A DNA stretch of 64,000 bases from Porphyromonadaceae bacterium UBA4262 (GCA_002396085.1 DGWI01000042.1:43891-107890); one strand, 5' to 3'; shown: positions 43,495-51,914, numbered from the stretch's first letter. Made by a program: numbers and translations. The notes: generated by a model not told the origin, from the letters alone.

Positions 43495-44094
43495 TTAATT
43501 ACCCCAAACGTTAATGCGGTCACGGACGATAATCATCTCGCGGCCATAGGCGGGGAATGCTGCACGCACTCGCTGAAGCGCCTTCTGTGCATCTTCCTGG
43601 CTCTTGAAGTCACCGATGCGCAGTCGCCACGATGGCGCGTTGTAACTGATGTAGGAACGATATTGTGGAAACCTCATAGCAATCGCTCTAGCGCGTTGTT
43701 GCGCCTGAACTTTACCGTTATTGCTATTGTTGGCGCTGAAGGCCTGGATGCGATAGCCCACGCCACGTGCCTGTATGGACTGCTGGGTGGTGTGGCTGCG
43801 CTTGGGAGGACGATTTTCCTCTCGCTTGTCATCCTTCTTGTCTTCTTTCTTGTCTTTAACGTCGTCGAGGTTGGTAGCGTCGACCTCATCGTTCTTGCTC
43901 GAGCGTTTGCTGGTGTTGTCGCTGTTGAGTTCGTTGTTGCTCCGTGTAGCCAATCCAGCGGGCGCCTTGACCGAGACATTTGCCTTGCGGTTGATGCGTG
44001 CGGTGATATCGCCCTTGGACTGCGCACTGACGGCGACGACAGTCATGACCAGCAAAGCCACGACAACGATGCGAATGTGTCTGTAAAGAGCCAT
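43495..44094 (-). CDS. SPOR-domain envelope protein
   Basis: A 199-residue exported or signal-anchored protein (MALYRHIRIVVVALLVMTVVAVSAQ) with a charged linker (residues about 55-105, K/D/E/R-rich) and a C-terminal SPOR domain (GYRIQAFSANNSNNGKVQA, WRLRIGDFKSQEDAQKAL, about 112-195), which binds denuded peptidoglycan glycans at division sites. ATG 44094 is set by the signal sequence and a strong promoter directly upstream. Neighbours tpiA and folE are in the same order in other Bacteroidales. Confidence 0.88.
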   Translation of the reverse strand: MALYRHIRIVVVALLVMTVVAVSAQSKGDITARINRKANVSVKAPAGLATRSNNELNSDNTSKRSSKNDEVDATNLDDVKDKKEDKKDDKREENRPPKRSHTTQQSIQARGVGYRIQAFSANNSNNGKVQAQQRARAIAMRFPQYRSYISYNAPSWRLRIGDFKSQEDAQKALQRVRAAFPAYGREMIIVRDRINVWGN

Positions 44095-44120
44095 TTCTTT
44101 TACAATAATAAATTTGGCCA

Positions 44121-44152
44121 CAAAGATAGCACATTTTATCATTGTGACCAAA
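44121..44152 (-). promoter_or_regulatory. Promoter of the SPOR-folE unit
   Basis: Minus strand: TTTG (44149-44152), 20 bp, TATCTTTG (44121-44128), 27 bp before the start codon. It splits this pair from tpiA. Confidence 0.8.
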
Positions 44153-44183
44153 TTTTTATTAAATAACCGCAAAAGCGGGATCA

Positions 44184-44942
44184 TCAGAATGCTGTCACGA
44201 TACCCATAAAGTCGGCGCACTTGAGCGATGCTCCACCGATGAGACCGCCGTCGATGTCGGGCTTGGCGAAGAGTTCGGGCGCATTGCTGGGCTTGCAACT
44301 GCCACCATAGAGGATGGTGGTGTCGTCGGCCACCTGCTCGCCATACTGGTCGCGTAACAGGCCGCGGATGAAGGCGTGGATCTCCTGTGCCTGGTCGGAA
44401 GTGGCGGTCTCGCCAGTGCCAATGGCCCAGATGGGCTCGTAGGCGATGACAATGTTGGCCATCTGCTCGGCTGTGAGGTGGAAGAGCGAGCCCACAATCT
44501 CCTTCTTGATGACATCGAAGTGTGTACCGGCCTTGCGCTCATCGAGGCTCTCGCCACAGCAGAAGATCACCTTCAGACCTGCCTCAAGTGCGAGATCAAC
44601 CTTAGTCTTGAGCATGTCGATAGTCTCGTTGTAGTAGCCACGACGCTCGCTATGGCCCAGAATGACGTAGTTGGCACCAGTCGATGCCACCATGGGTGCC
44701 GACACCTCACCAGTGTATGCTCCCTTGACATGGTCGGCACAGTTCTCGGCTGCAAGACCCACATAGTTCTTGTCAATAACCTCGTTGACGGCAGTGAGGT
44801 GAGTGAACGGCACACCCACGATCACATCACACTTGATGCCTGGTGTCTGCGAGACAGCCATGCACACTTCCTTAGCCAACTGAACGCCCTCGGGTACGGT
44901 GGTGTTCATCTTCCAGTTGCCTGCTACAATGTTTTTTCTCAT
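44184..44942 (-). CDS. tpiA: Triosephosphate isomerase
   Basis: Glycolytic interconversion of dihydroxyacetone phosphate and glyceraldehyde-3-phosphate. AGNWKMN with Lys11, the electrophilic His in ILGHSERR, catalytic Glu in AYEPIWAIGTG, and the loop 7-8 phosphate grips YGGSCKPSNA and DGGLIGGASL are intact. Length 252 aa is normal. It follows the DoxX-type gene by 37 bp. Confidence 0.98.
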   Translation of the reverse strand: MRKNIVAGNWKMNTTVPEGVQLAKEVCMAVSQTPGIKCDVIVGVPFTHLTAVNEVIDKNYVGLAAENCADHVKGAYTGEVSAPMVASTGANYVILGHSERRGYYNETIDMLKTKVDLALEAGLKVIFCCGESLDERKAGTHFDVIKKEIVGSLFHLTAEQMANIVIAYEPIWAIGTGETATSDQAQEIHAFIRGLLRDQYGEQVADDTTILYGGSCKPSNAPELFAKPDIDGGLIGGASLKCADFMGIVTAF

Positions 44943-44979
44943 TTTCTTTAATGTTTTTTTGAGGGGTTAGTATATTGAG

Positions 44980-46311
44980 TTATTCTTTGCTCGAATCGCT
45001 AGATAAACTAGAGTCACTAGTTTTACTAGAGGAGTGGCGGCGGGTGAAAAGTGGCCGCACAAGCAGATGGGTGCGGTTGAGCACCAGGATGGCCAGCAAT
45101 GCGAGAACATAGAAGAAACCTATGCGCTTGAGGTAATCGACTGGACGCATGTCGTCGCCCATACGACTGATGCTTACCGCGTTGTCATGGATGACGTCAG
45201 CACTGATTGAGCCCAGTGTCCGTTTCCACCTGATAGAGTCGTTCTCTAGATAAACCACTGCCGGATTGCCACGCGCCATCATTTTGATGTCGGAGTCATC
45301 GGCCACCAGCATGGGATATTCGGCCATCGACACATCGGTCCACTCGGCAATCTGTCCATCGCTGGCACTGGTGAGACCATAGACCTTAGCTCCCTGAGCC
45401 AGAGCCTTGTCGTTGAGTTCGTTAATAACGAATGTAGTGGCGATGCTCACCTGCGGAAGATCGGGGAAGAGCAACAGCAGCAACTTGTCGTTGTCGAGGA
45501 CTTCGTCGGCCGCATCAGTACCATGGTCAGTAACGGCCAAGGTTCGGTTTCTCTCGCCAGCCACTGGTGTTTTTTTCTCCACTTCACGCCTATCCACAAA
45601 AGTCCATCCATCTTCCTCGTCAGGCAGGCTGTCGATGGTGAACTCATGTTGTTGACCGTCCTTCTCATATATAAATAGGTAGTCATCACCACTGACCGAT
45701 GGTTGTGCGCTCACAAGCTTCGTTCCAAGTTTGTAAGGTCTGAAATCAATCATGGGCTGGGTGAAGTAGCCTGGCAATGCAATGGCCATTGTCGCCAAGA
45801 ATGTCGCAGCCATGACCATCCACTGCACTGCCGGTCCAAAGACACCAGGCACTCTGCGACCCAACATGAGCAAAAAAACTGCACCTAATGTGAGAAAAAC
45901 ATTCTTGCCGAATGTTGCCCAGTTGGTGAGCACAAGCGCATCGCCGAAGCACCCGCAGTCGGGTACAGCATTAGTCTTTGCCAACCACAACGTGAGCGGC
46001 AACATGAATGCCATCATCACCAGTACCGCAATGGGGGCACTGCGCCGATAGGCTCCGAACAGGATGGCTACTCCTAATAAGAGTTCAATGACCGGCAACG
46101 CGAAGGCAATGAACAACGCTTGCTCGGCCATCGCCTCCCACCCCAGGGTCATGAGATACTCTGTGACCTTGTACATGGTGCCCCACGGGTCTATTGCCTT
46201 GACAAACCCCGAGAAAATAAATGTGCCGCCAATGACAAGGCGCATGATAAGCACCATGATGACGACAACCATGGGTTGACGCTCGATGTTATCAGCCTTG
46301 TTGTTGCTCAT
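44980..46311 (-). CDS. DoxX-like membrane protein, BT_3928 family
   Basis: Inner-membrane protein of 443 residues. A DoxX/MauE-like four-helix core at the N-terminus (LIMRLVIGGTFIFSGFVKAIDPWG, ALFIAFALPVIELLLGVAILFGA, IAVLVMMAFMLPLTLWL with VPDCGCFGDAL) resembles the vitamin K/quinone-linked redox proteins and MauE; a soluble thioredoxin-like-length region follows (DKLLLLLFPDLPQVSIATTF) and a last helix (IGFFYVLALLAILVL). The CGCFG cysteines suggest a redox role. The C-terminus is a Ser-rich tail. Its first 20 bp overlap the end of the DUF1599 gene. Confidence 0.8.
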   Translation of the reverse strand: MSNNKADNIERQPMVVVIMVLIMRLVIGGTFIFSGFVKAIDPWGTMYKVTEYLMTLGWEAMAEQALFIAFALPVIELLLGVAILFGAYRRSAPIAVLVMMAFMLPLTLWLAKTNAVPDCGCFGDALVLTNWATFGKNVFLTLGAVFLLMLGRRVPGVFGPAVQWMVMAATFLATMAIALPGYFTQPMIDFRPYKLGTKLVSAQPSVSGDDYLFIYEKDGQQHEFTIDSLPDEEDGWTFVDRREVEKKTPVAGERNRTLAVTDHGTDAADEVLDNDKLLLLLFPDLPQVSIATTFVINELNDKALAQGAKVYGLTSASDGQIAEWTDVSMAEYPMLVADDSDIKMMARGNPAVVYLENDSIRWKRTLGSISADVIHDNAVSISRMGDDMRPVDYLKRIGFFYVLALLAILVLNRTHLLVRPLFTRRHSSSKTSDSSLSSDSSKE

Positions 46312-46840
46312 TGTGCTTGATGAGTGCAAAGACAGCATAATTGATCATGTCCTGGTAGTTGGCATCAATGCCCTCGCTCACCAGTGTCTCTCCGTTGTGA
46401 TTCTCAATCTCCTTGGTACGCTGTATCTTAGTGAGTATCAAGTCGGTGTAACTTGACACACGCATATCTCTCCACGCCTCACCATAGTCGGTGTTCTTGG
46501 CTATCATGAGTTGCTTGGTCTCAGCAATATACTTGTCGTAAAGTTGTAGAGCGCGCTTCTTGTCAATGTCGATGACATCACTGAAGCCCAATTTCAACTG
46601 AATCAGGCCAATGATGCCATAGTTGATTATTCCGATAAATTCTGGCCACATGTCCTCGCCCACCATTGATGTCTGGCTGATTTCAAGCGTGCGGATTCGT
46701 TTAGCCTTGATGAAAATCTGATCGGTTACCGATCGAGGTCTGAGAATTCGCCAAGAGGGTCCGTAGTCCTTCATCTTGTTGACGAACAACTGCCGGCACT
46801 GTTCGATAACTTGGTCGTATTGCTTGCTAGTTTGCTGCAT
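46292..46840 (-). CDS. DUF1599 domain protein
   Basis: A 182-residue cytoplasmic protein with two copies of a helical motif (MKDYGPSWRILRPRSVTDQI and NTDYGEAWRDMRVSSYTDLI), the hallmark of DUF1599, which is related to all-alpha nucleotide pyrophosphohydrolase-like folds. Function unknown. It is the first gene of DUF1599-DoxX-tpiA, an arrangement I know from Bacteroides. Confidence 0.85.
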   Translation of the reverse strand: MQQTSKQYDQVIEQCRQLFVNKMKDYGPSWRILRPRSVTDQIFIKAKRIRTLEISQTSMVGEDMWPEFIGIINYGIIGLIQLKLGFSDVIDIDKKRALQLYDKYIAETKQLMIAKNTDYGEAWRDMRVSSYTDLILTKIQRTKEIENHNGETLVSEGIDANYQDMINYAVFALIKHNEQQQG

Positions 46841-46861
46841 AACAAATGTAGTTTTAATCTA

Positions 46862-46869
46862 CAAAGGTA
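46862..46869 (-). promoter_or_regulatory. Promoter -7 element of the DUF1599 operon
   Basis: TACCTTTG on the minus strand, 22 bp from the start codon; a TTTG (46893-46896) is a possible -33 box with 23-bp spacing. Confidence 0.55.
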
Positions 46870-46922
46870 ATAAAAAAAGCGTTTGGTGCCCACAAAAAGT
46901 CGCAAAAAAACTTCATATAGCG

Positions 46923-46959
46923 AAAAAACAAGGGCTGATGCCACGATGACACCAACCCT
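46923..46959 (-). terminator. Terminator of the rplT-adjacent RNA
   Basis: Twelve-bp GC-rich stem with G-U pairs (46932-46943 and 46947-46958) and T run on the minus strand. Confidence 0.8.
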
Positions 46960-47172
46960 CGTTCATGAAAAGCCACACCAAAGGATGTGATGAAACTCCG
47001 AAAAAAACAGGATTTGAGAGCATTCATACCTTTGTAATCCTCCGGTTCAACATGTGAACACCAAATGGTTGAGGCCCGCCATTAGCATGAATACCGATCT
47101 CGGCATTTCATAAAAATTTGAAGAGTATCCCAATCTACTTTGGTGTGGTCTGTGACTTTGAACTTAGAAATC
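46924..47172 (-). ncRNA. Stand-alone structured RNA next to rplT, possibly 6S/Bacteroidales-1 type
   Basis: A 250-base transcript unit without an ORF, bounded by a strong minus-strand promoter (TTG 47206-47208, 20 bp, TAATTTTG 47178-47185) and an intrinsic terminator (stem 46932-46943 with 46947-46958, T run 46923-46928). An 11-bp perfect helix (47138-47148 with 46973-46983) closes a central domain holding small hairpins such as GTTCA-CATGT-TGAAC and CCG-AGAT-CGG. This matches a long closed rod with internal loops. The site beside rplT recalls the Bacteroidales-1 motif, but this is from memory. Confidence 0.7.
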
Positions 47173-47177
47173 CATTG

Positions 47178-47208
47178 CAAAATTACTGCTTTTCGGTGAA
47201 CCGTGCAA
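47178..47208 (-). promoter_or_regulatory. Promoter of the rplT-adjacent RNA
   Basis: TTG (47206-47208), 20 bp, TAATTTTG (47178-47185), read on the minus strand; no coding sequence follows for 300 bp. Confidence 0.75.
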
Positions 47209-47219
47209 GAATTCTGGCG

Positions 47220-47256
47220 AAAAAAAACGCCCCATTGCAATAATGGAGTGTTTTTT
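47220..47256 (-). terminator. Terminator of the thrS-infC-rpmI-rplT operon
   Basis: AACACTCCATT pairs with AATGGGGCGTT across ATTGC, flanked by A and T runs, 27 bp after the rplT stop. Confidence 0.85.
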
Positions 47257-47282
47257 CGAGGTTAAGCAATTGCTTATCAAGT

Positions 47283-47633
47283 TCAAGCGTTCTTGGCCTT
47301 CTCAACGATAGCCTTGAAAGCCTCGGGGTTGTTCATAGCCAGGTCGGCGAGCACCTTGCGGTTGATCTCGATACCAGCCTTGTGAATCATGCCCATGAGC
47401 TTGCTGTAAGAGAGGTCTTCCATGCGTGCGGCAGCGTTGATGCGCTGGATCCACAGCGAGCGGAAGTTGCGTTTTTTCTTCTTACGGTCAGCATAAGCGT
47501 AGGTAAGACCCTTCTCCCAGGTGTTCTTGGCAACAGTCCAGACGTTCTTGCGAGCGCCAAAGTAACCTCTTGTAAGTTTTAAAATTTTCTTGCGTTTTGC
47601 TCTTGAAGCAACGTGATTAACTGATCTTGGCAT
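47283..47633 (-). CDS. rplT: 50S ribosomal protein L20
   Basis: 116 residues; begins MPRSVNHVASRAKRKKILKL and has GYFGARKNVWTVAKNTWEKG and RSLWIQRINAAARMEDLSYS, as in all L20 proteins. It binds 23S rRNA early in 50S assembly and represses its own operon in some bacteria. Last gene of the operon. Confidence 0.98.
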   Translation of the reverse strand: MPRSVNHVASRAKRKKILKLTRGYFGARKNVWTVAKNTWEKGLTYAYADRKKKKRNFRSLWIQRINAAARMEDLSYSKLMGMIHKAGIEINRKVLADLAMNNPEAFKAIVEKAKNA

Positions 47634-47768
47634 TTTTTAAACAGTTGTGACTGCCAGCGGCACTGTCTCACACGGAGCGATGCGCTTTGGGCTGGGCAAT
47701 CGGTTAATAGAAAAATGATAAAAATCTCTGCGGATTAAAAGTGAGAAAAAGTTATTCGGCCAGTGTGA

Positions 47769-47963
47769 TTACTTGACGAGCAACTGACGCACCGACTTCA
47801 GGTTGTCGACATCGACAATGCTGACGCGGGTGAGGTTTCTCTTCTGCTTCTTGGTCTTCTTGGTCAAGATGTGACTCTTGTAAGCATGTTTTCTTTTAAT
47901 CTTCCCTGTTCCGGTAAAGGTGAACCTTTTTTTGGCACCGGAATTAGTTTTAATTTTTGGCAT
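47769..47963 (-). CDS. rpmI: 50S ribosomal protein L35
   Basis: 64 residues, start MPKIKTNSGAKKRFTFTGTG, highly basic with AYKSHILTKKTKKQKRNL; all typical of L35. Between infC and rplT with 110 and 135 bp gaps. Confidence 0.98.
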   Translation of the reverse strand: MPKIKTNSGAKKRFTFTGTGKIKRKHAYKSHILTKKTKKQKRNLTRVSIVDVDNLKSVRQLLVK

Positions 47964-47999
47964 TTTGTTTGTTATTAAAAAATAGAGTTATTAATTACC

Positions 48000-48031
48000 G
48001 GGGACCAGGCACTTACCAAGCCTGATGCCCC
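48000..48031. promoter_or_regulatory. Hairpin between infC and rpmI
   Basis: GGGG plus CCAGGC (48000-48010) can pair with GCCTG plus GCCCC (48020-48031) with a small internal bulge. On the operon (minus) strand no T run follows, so it may be a leader structure for rpmI-rplT, perhaps the L20 or attenuation site. Confidence 0.4.
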
Positions 48032-48073
48032 TTTTTCTTTCGGTTTTGAGTCTTCAGTTATCGGTTTTCGGTC

Positions 48074-48757
48074 TCAATCCGATTCCTGAGAGGTCTGCTG
48101 CTCCTTAGCCTCAGTACTTGCTGGAGCGTCTTTCTTCTTGGCGGGAGCCTTCTTGGGCGAGAGCATGATGGTCATGCGCTTGCCTTCGAGCACAGGCATC
48201 TGCTCGACCTTGCCATACTCCTCAAGATCGTTGGCAAATCTCAGGAGCAGGACTTCGCCTTGCTCCTTGAACAGGATAGAGCGGCCCTTGAAGAAGACAT
48301 AACTCTTGACCTTGCATCCCTCCTGGAGGAATCCAATGGCATGCTTGAGCTTGAAGTTATAGTCATGCTCATCGGTCTGTGGCCCGAAGCGTATTTCCTT
48401 GACGACCACCTTGGTCGACTTGGCCTTTTGCTCCTTGAGACGCTTGCGCTGCTGGTATTGGAACTTCTGGTAGTCCATGATTTTGCACACTGGCGGTTGA
48501 GCCATGGGTGCAATTTCAATCAGGTCCATTCCCTGCTCCTCTGCAATCTTGAGTGCACGCTGAGTGGGGTAAATGCCCTCCTCAACATTGTCGCCGACAA
48601 GCCTCACCTCACGGGCATGAATCTGCTCGTTGATGGCATGGCTGTCCTTGTCATTGTTTTTGCCGCCACGACGACGGTCATTGTTGCGACGGCCAGCATT
48701 TCCGCCCGCAGGGGCCGAAGGACGCTTGGGTCCCGTCCAGAATGGTTTTTTCTCCAT
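48074..48757 (-). CDS. infC: Translation initiation factor IF-3
   Basis: Binds 30S subunits and checks the start codon and initiator tRNA. The core begins INEQIHAREVRLVGDN near residue 43, with PPVCKIMDYQKFQYQQ and the C-terminal domain VVKEIRFGPQTDEHDYNFKLKHA. The 42 residues before the core are a basic, Gly/Asn/Arg-rich extension (NAGRRNNDRRRGGKN), longer than the usual 15, and the tail is Lys/Ala-rich. ATG 48757 is preferred to a TTG one codon before; an unusual internal start nearer the core cannot be excluded. Confidence 0.95.
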   Translation of the reverse strand: MEKKPFWTGPKRPSAPAGGNAGRRNNDRRRGGKNNDKDSHAINEQIHAREVRLVGDNVEEGIYPTQRALKIAEEQGMDLIEIAPMAQPPVCKIMDYQKFQYQQRKRLKEQKAKSTKVVVKEIRFGPQTDEHDYNFKLKHAIGFLQEGCKVKSYVFFKGRSILFKEQGEVLLLRFANDLEEYGKVEQMPVLEGKRMTIMLSPKKAPAKKKDAPASTEAKEQQTSQESD

Positions 48758-48816
48758 CAAGTAATTTTAAGTGTGAATATTGACCATAAGCGACTGACAA
48801 TCAAGCCTTGACCTTG

Positions 48817-50751
48817 TCAAAACCTGGTCATCTCAGCCACCTCGGTGTTAATATCGGCTGCAAAGGTAATAATTTTTTTCGAACCTTGATCACCTTCGCC
48901 CTGTTTTCTTACAGAAACTTCTTCGGCAGCAGCTTCTTTCTCACCCACAATCAGCAGATATGGGATGCGCTTGAGCTCGTTGTCACGTATCTTCTTGCCA
49001 ATCTTCTCGTTGCGATCATCAACGATGGCGCGGACATTGTTCTCGTCAAGCACCTGACAGACGTGGTGAGCATAGTCGTTGTACTTCTCGCTGATGGGCA
49101 GCACGACACACTGGTCGGGCACGAGCCACAACGGCAGCTTGCCGGCAGTGTGCTCAAGAAGCACGGCCACAAAGCGCTCCAACGAGCCAAAGGGAGCTCG
49201 GTGAATCATCACCGGACGATGCTTGAGGTTGTCGGCTCCAGTGTACTCCAGACCGAAGCGCTCGGGCAGGTTGTAGTCGACCTGAATGGTGCCCAACTGC
49301 CAGCGACGGCCCAGTGCATCCTTGACCATGAAGTCAAGTTTGGGACCATAGAATGCAGCCTCACCAGTCTCCTGGCGAGCCTTGAGTCCCTTCTCCTCAC
49401 AAGCCTCGATGATGGCACGCTCGGCCTTCTCCCAGTTCTCATCACTGCCAACATACTTGCCGGGGTTATTGGGATCGCGGAGCGAGATCTGTGCCTCGTA
49501 CTCAAAGCCGAAGATGCGGAAAATGAACGAAATGATGTCCATCACTCCTAGGAACTCCTGCTTGAGTTGGTCGGGTGTGCAGAACAAGTGTGCATCATCC
49601 TGCGTGAAACTACGCACACGGGTCAGTCCGTGCAACTCGCCACTCTGCTCATAGCGATAGACCGTTCCGAACTCGGCCAGTCGCAAGGGCAGATCTCGAT
49701 AACTGCGGGGTGCAGTCTTGTAGATCTCGCAGTGGTGAGGACAGTTCATGGGCTTGAGCAGATATTCCTCGTCCTCCTCGGGTGTATGGATGGGTTGGAA
49801 CGAATCCTTGCCATACTTGGCGTAGTGACCACTGGTCACATAGAGCAACTTGTTGCCGATGTGCGGGGTGATAACCTGCTGGTAGCCATACTTCTTCTGA
49901 ATCTTGGCCAAGAAATCCTGCAGTCGGTTGCGCAGAGCAGCACCCTTGGGCAGCCACAGTGGCAAACCAGCCCCCACATTGGGCGAGAAAGCGAAGAGTT
50001 CCATCTCCTTACCAATCTTGCGGTGGTCACGCTTCTTGGCCTCCTCGAGCAGAACGAGATACTCGTCGAGCATCGACTTTTTGGGGAACGAGATACCATA
50101 GACTCGCACCAATTGCTGGCGCTTCTCATCGCCGCGCCAGTATGCACCTGCCAACGACAGGATCTTCACAGCCTTGATGGGTGCGACGGTAGGGATGTGC
50201 GGCCCACGGCACAAGTCGGTGAAGTTGCCCTGGGTGTATGTAGAGATGTGTCCGTCTTCGAGTTCGCTGATGAGTTCACACTTGAGGGTCTGTCCCCCGT
50301 CGCCGAAGAACTTGAGCGCGTCATCCTTGCTGATGCTGCGGCGCACCACTTCTTCTTTGCGGGCCACGAGTTCGGCCATCTTCTTCTCAATCTTGGGGAA
50401 GTCGGCGCTAGTAATTGTGTTCTCGCCCGGGTCGATGTCATAGTAGAACCCGTTCTCAATGGCAGGACCGATACCAAACTGGATACCCTTGTAGAGTTCC
50501 TGCAATGCCTCGGCCAACAAGTGTGCCGATGTGTGCCAGAAGGCGTGTTTGCCCTCGGGATCCTCCCACTTGAAGAACTTGATGTCGCCATCGTGGTCAA
50601 TTGGGCGTGCGATGTCCCATTCCTCATCGTTCAACGAAGCAGCCAGGATGTTACGAGCCAGCCCGGCGCTAATGCTCTCGGCAATCTGCAGGGGCGTGGT
50701 GCCTACCTCAAATTGCTTGACGTTTCCATCTGGAAATTTAATGTTAATCAT
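48817..50751 (-). CDS. thrS: Threonyl-tRNA synthetase
   Basis: 644-residue class II synthetase. TGS domain (1-62, MINIKFPDGNVKQFEVGTTP), editing domain with HTSAHLLAEAL and later SCE-like stretch, class II core with MNCPHHCEIYK, RYEQSGELHGLTRVRSFTQDDAH, and the anticodon-binding C-terminus (VCQVLDENNVRAIVDDRNEK). First gene of thrS-infC-rpmI-rplT. Confidence 0.98.
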   Translation of the reverse strand: MINIKFPDGNVKQFEVGTTPLQIAESISAGLARNILAASLNDEEWDIARPIDHDGDIKFFKWEDPEGKHAFWHTSAHLLAEALQELYKGIQFGIGPAIENGFYYDIDPGENTITSADFPKIEKKMAELVARKEEVVRRSISKDDALKFFGDGGQTLKCELISELEDGHISTYTQGNFTDLCRGPHIPTVAPIKAVKILSLAGAYWRGDEKRQQLVRVYGISFPKKSMLDEYLVLLEEAKKRDHRKIGKEMELFAFSPNVGAGLPLWLPKGAALRNRLQDFLAKIQKKYGYQQVITPHIGNKLLYVTSGHYAKYGKDSFQPIHTPEEDEEYLLKPMNCPHHCEIYKTAPRSYRDLPLRLAEFGTVYRYEQSGELHGLTRVRSFTQDDAHLFCTPDQLKQEFLGVMDIISFIFRIFGFEYEAQISLRDPNNPGKYVGSDENWEKAERAIIEACEEKGLKARQETGEAAFYGPKLDFMVKDALGRRWQLGTIQVDYNLPERFGLEYTGADNLKHRPVMIHRAPFGSLERFVAVLLEHTAGKLPLWLVPDQCVVLPISEKYNDYAHHVCQVLDENNVRAIVDDRNEKIGKKIRDNELKRIPYLLIVGEKEAAAEEVSVRKQGEGDQGSKKIITFAADINTEVAEMTRF

Positions 50752-50776
50752 TGCTATAATATCATAATGTTAAGGC

Positions 50777-50797
50777 CGTGCCCTACGGACGGCACGA
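50777..50797 (-). promoter_or_regulatory. Small hairpin in the thrS leader
   Basis: CGTGCC and GGCACG arms about 8 bases apart, between the promoter and the thrS start; the leader is only about 60 bases and lacks T-box features. Confidence 0.35.
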
Positions 50798-50818
50798 CAC
50801 TGATTTTAAAATATCGTG

Positions 50819-50826
50819 CAAAGGTA
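50819..50826 (-). promoter_or_regulatory. Promoter -7 element of thrS
   Basis: TACCTTTG on the minus strand within a 24-bp stretch (50816-50839) that is identical to 54466-54489. Confidence 0.6.
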
Positions 50827-50901
50827 ATACAAAAAATTGAGAATTGTGAATGCAGAATGAAGAATTATTTGCGATACTATCGTTTTTTGTGATTTTACGG
50901 C

Positions 50902-50932
50902 AAAAAACAGGCCCCGGCTGCACCGAGGCCTG
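50902..50932 (-). terminator. Terminator of the sigma/DUF4252 operon
   Basis: CAGGCC (50908-50913) with GGCCTG (50927-50932), extended by CGG/CCG, then six T on the minus strand. Confidence 0.88.
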
Positions 50933-50953
50933 CACAACAAGTTGTTGCAGTTG

Positions 50954-51406
50954 TCACATCTGCGAGATAGACTTAATCTCGTCAATGGTGAGGTGACCAA
51001 TGATGTTGATGAGACTCACCTCATCCTTTTCAATGCTCAGCACGACATACTCGTAGTTGTTGCCGCCGAGTGCATGCTGCAAGATGTAAACTTGCTCGCC
51101 CCCTTCCTGGGTGCTCATGATTTCTTCATATCCTTTCTTGCCCACATACTGCATGGCATCTTTTTTGACCTTGGGCACAAGCGACTTGCTCTCGCACGAG
51201 AGGATGCGTATGCGTTCGAGTTTTGCACCGAGATCTTTGATCTTCTTGTTGCCTTTTGCCTTGCTTGACATGAGACTAAGCATCGACTTGGATATGTTGA
51301 CCACACTGATGCCCTCTTGCCCGGCATACTTCTTGAAGATGGCTTCTTGGGCACTTGCCGTGACCATAATGAGCATGGTCAGAGCGATGATGATGTATCT
51401 TTTCAT
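50954..51406 (-). CDS. Exported DUF4252 protein (second copy)
   Basis: 150 residues; signal peptide MKRYIIIALTMLIMVTASAQ, then FKKYAGQEGISVVNISKSML and LERIRILSCESKSL, VYILQHALGGNNYEYVVLSIEKDE, and LTIDEIKSI, the usual DUF4252 blocks. Function unknown. Last gene of a four-gene operon with a sigma factor and its putative anti-sigma factor, so it may be the operon's output or sensor. Confidence 0.82.
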   Translation of the reverse strand: MKRYIIIALTMLIMVTASAQEAIFKKYAGQEGISVVNISKSMLSLMSSKAKGNKKIKDLGAKLERIRILSCESKSLVPKVKKDAMQYVGKKGYEEIMSTQEGGEQVYILQHALGGNNYEYVVLSIEKDEVSLINIIGHLTIDEIKSISQM

Positions 51407-51440
51407 AATTAAGAATTAAGAATTAAAAATTAAGAATTGG
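51407..51440. repeat. AT-rich tandem short repeat
   Basis: AATTAAGAATTAAGAATTAA units between two operon genes (51407-51440), the most regular example in the window. Confidence 0.6.
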
Positions 51441-51443
51441 GAA

Positions 51444-51914
51444 TTAAGATTTAGAGTTTAGAATATCAGACATTTGCTTGAGGGCATCAACGCCCTCTCC
51501 GCCTTTGTTCAGTTGGTTGGCCAGTTGCGTGAGCACCTGCTCGGTCTCGTTGTATGCAGCCTGAGGGTCGGTATAAGTGTCCTGGTTGAGCAACGTCTGG
51601 GTTTGACGCTGGTTGTGAACATAGAGTCCGACCGAGAGCAGAATGGCCACAGTTGCCGCGATGCCAGCCACACGCCGCCACCAGTGGCGGTGCCTCATCT
51701 GCCGAGTTGCATCAAGTGTATCGATGCGTGCCTCTAGCCGCTGCTGCAATCCATCGGGCACCTCAACAGCCGCATCAAGGGCAGCAAAATACTCGTTCCA
51801 CTCGTCTGGCAGACTTCTAGCGGCAGCCAGTTGGCGCAACTCATGCTCCTGTGCCTCGGTAGTAATCCCCTCTTCATAGTGTTTCAGCAGGGTGCTAATC
51901 TCTTGGGTCGTCAT
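51444..51914 (-). CDS. Putative anti-sigma factor
   Basis: 156 residues: a cytoplasmic helical N-terminus (TTQEISTLLKHYEEGITTEA) like zinc-less anti-sigma domains, one membrane helix (VAGIAATVAILLSVGLYV, about 85-102) and a short outer region. It overlaps the sigma gene by 20 bp, which fits a sigma/anti-sigma pair. No family signature is certain. Confidence 0.72.
   Translation of the reverse strand: MTTQEISTLLKHYEEGITTEAQEHELRQLAAARSLPDEWNEYFAALDAAVEVPDGLQQRLEARIDTLDATRQMRHRHWWRRVAGIAATVAILLSVGLYVHNQRQTQTLLNQDTYTDPQAAYNETEQVLTQLANQLNKGGEGVDALKQMSDILNSKS

Noticed and set aside
47027..47034. Plus-strand TACCTTTG box as promoter of an rplT-adjacent RNA
   Set aside because: No -33 box at the right distance; the minus-strand promoter has both boxes and fits the closing helix and terminator better.
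49567..50892. Plus-strand ORF of 441 codons
   Set aside because: Antisense to thrS; it arises from codon bias and crosses the thrS promoter.
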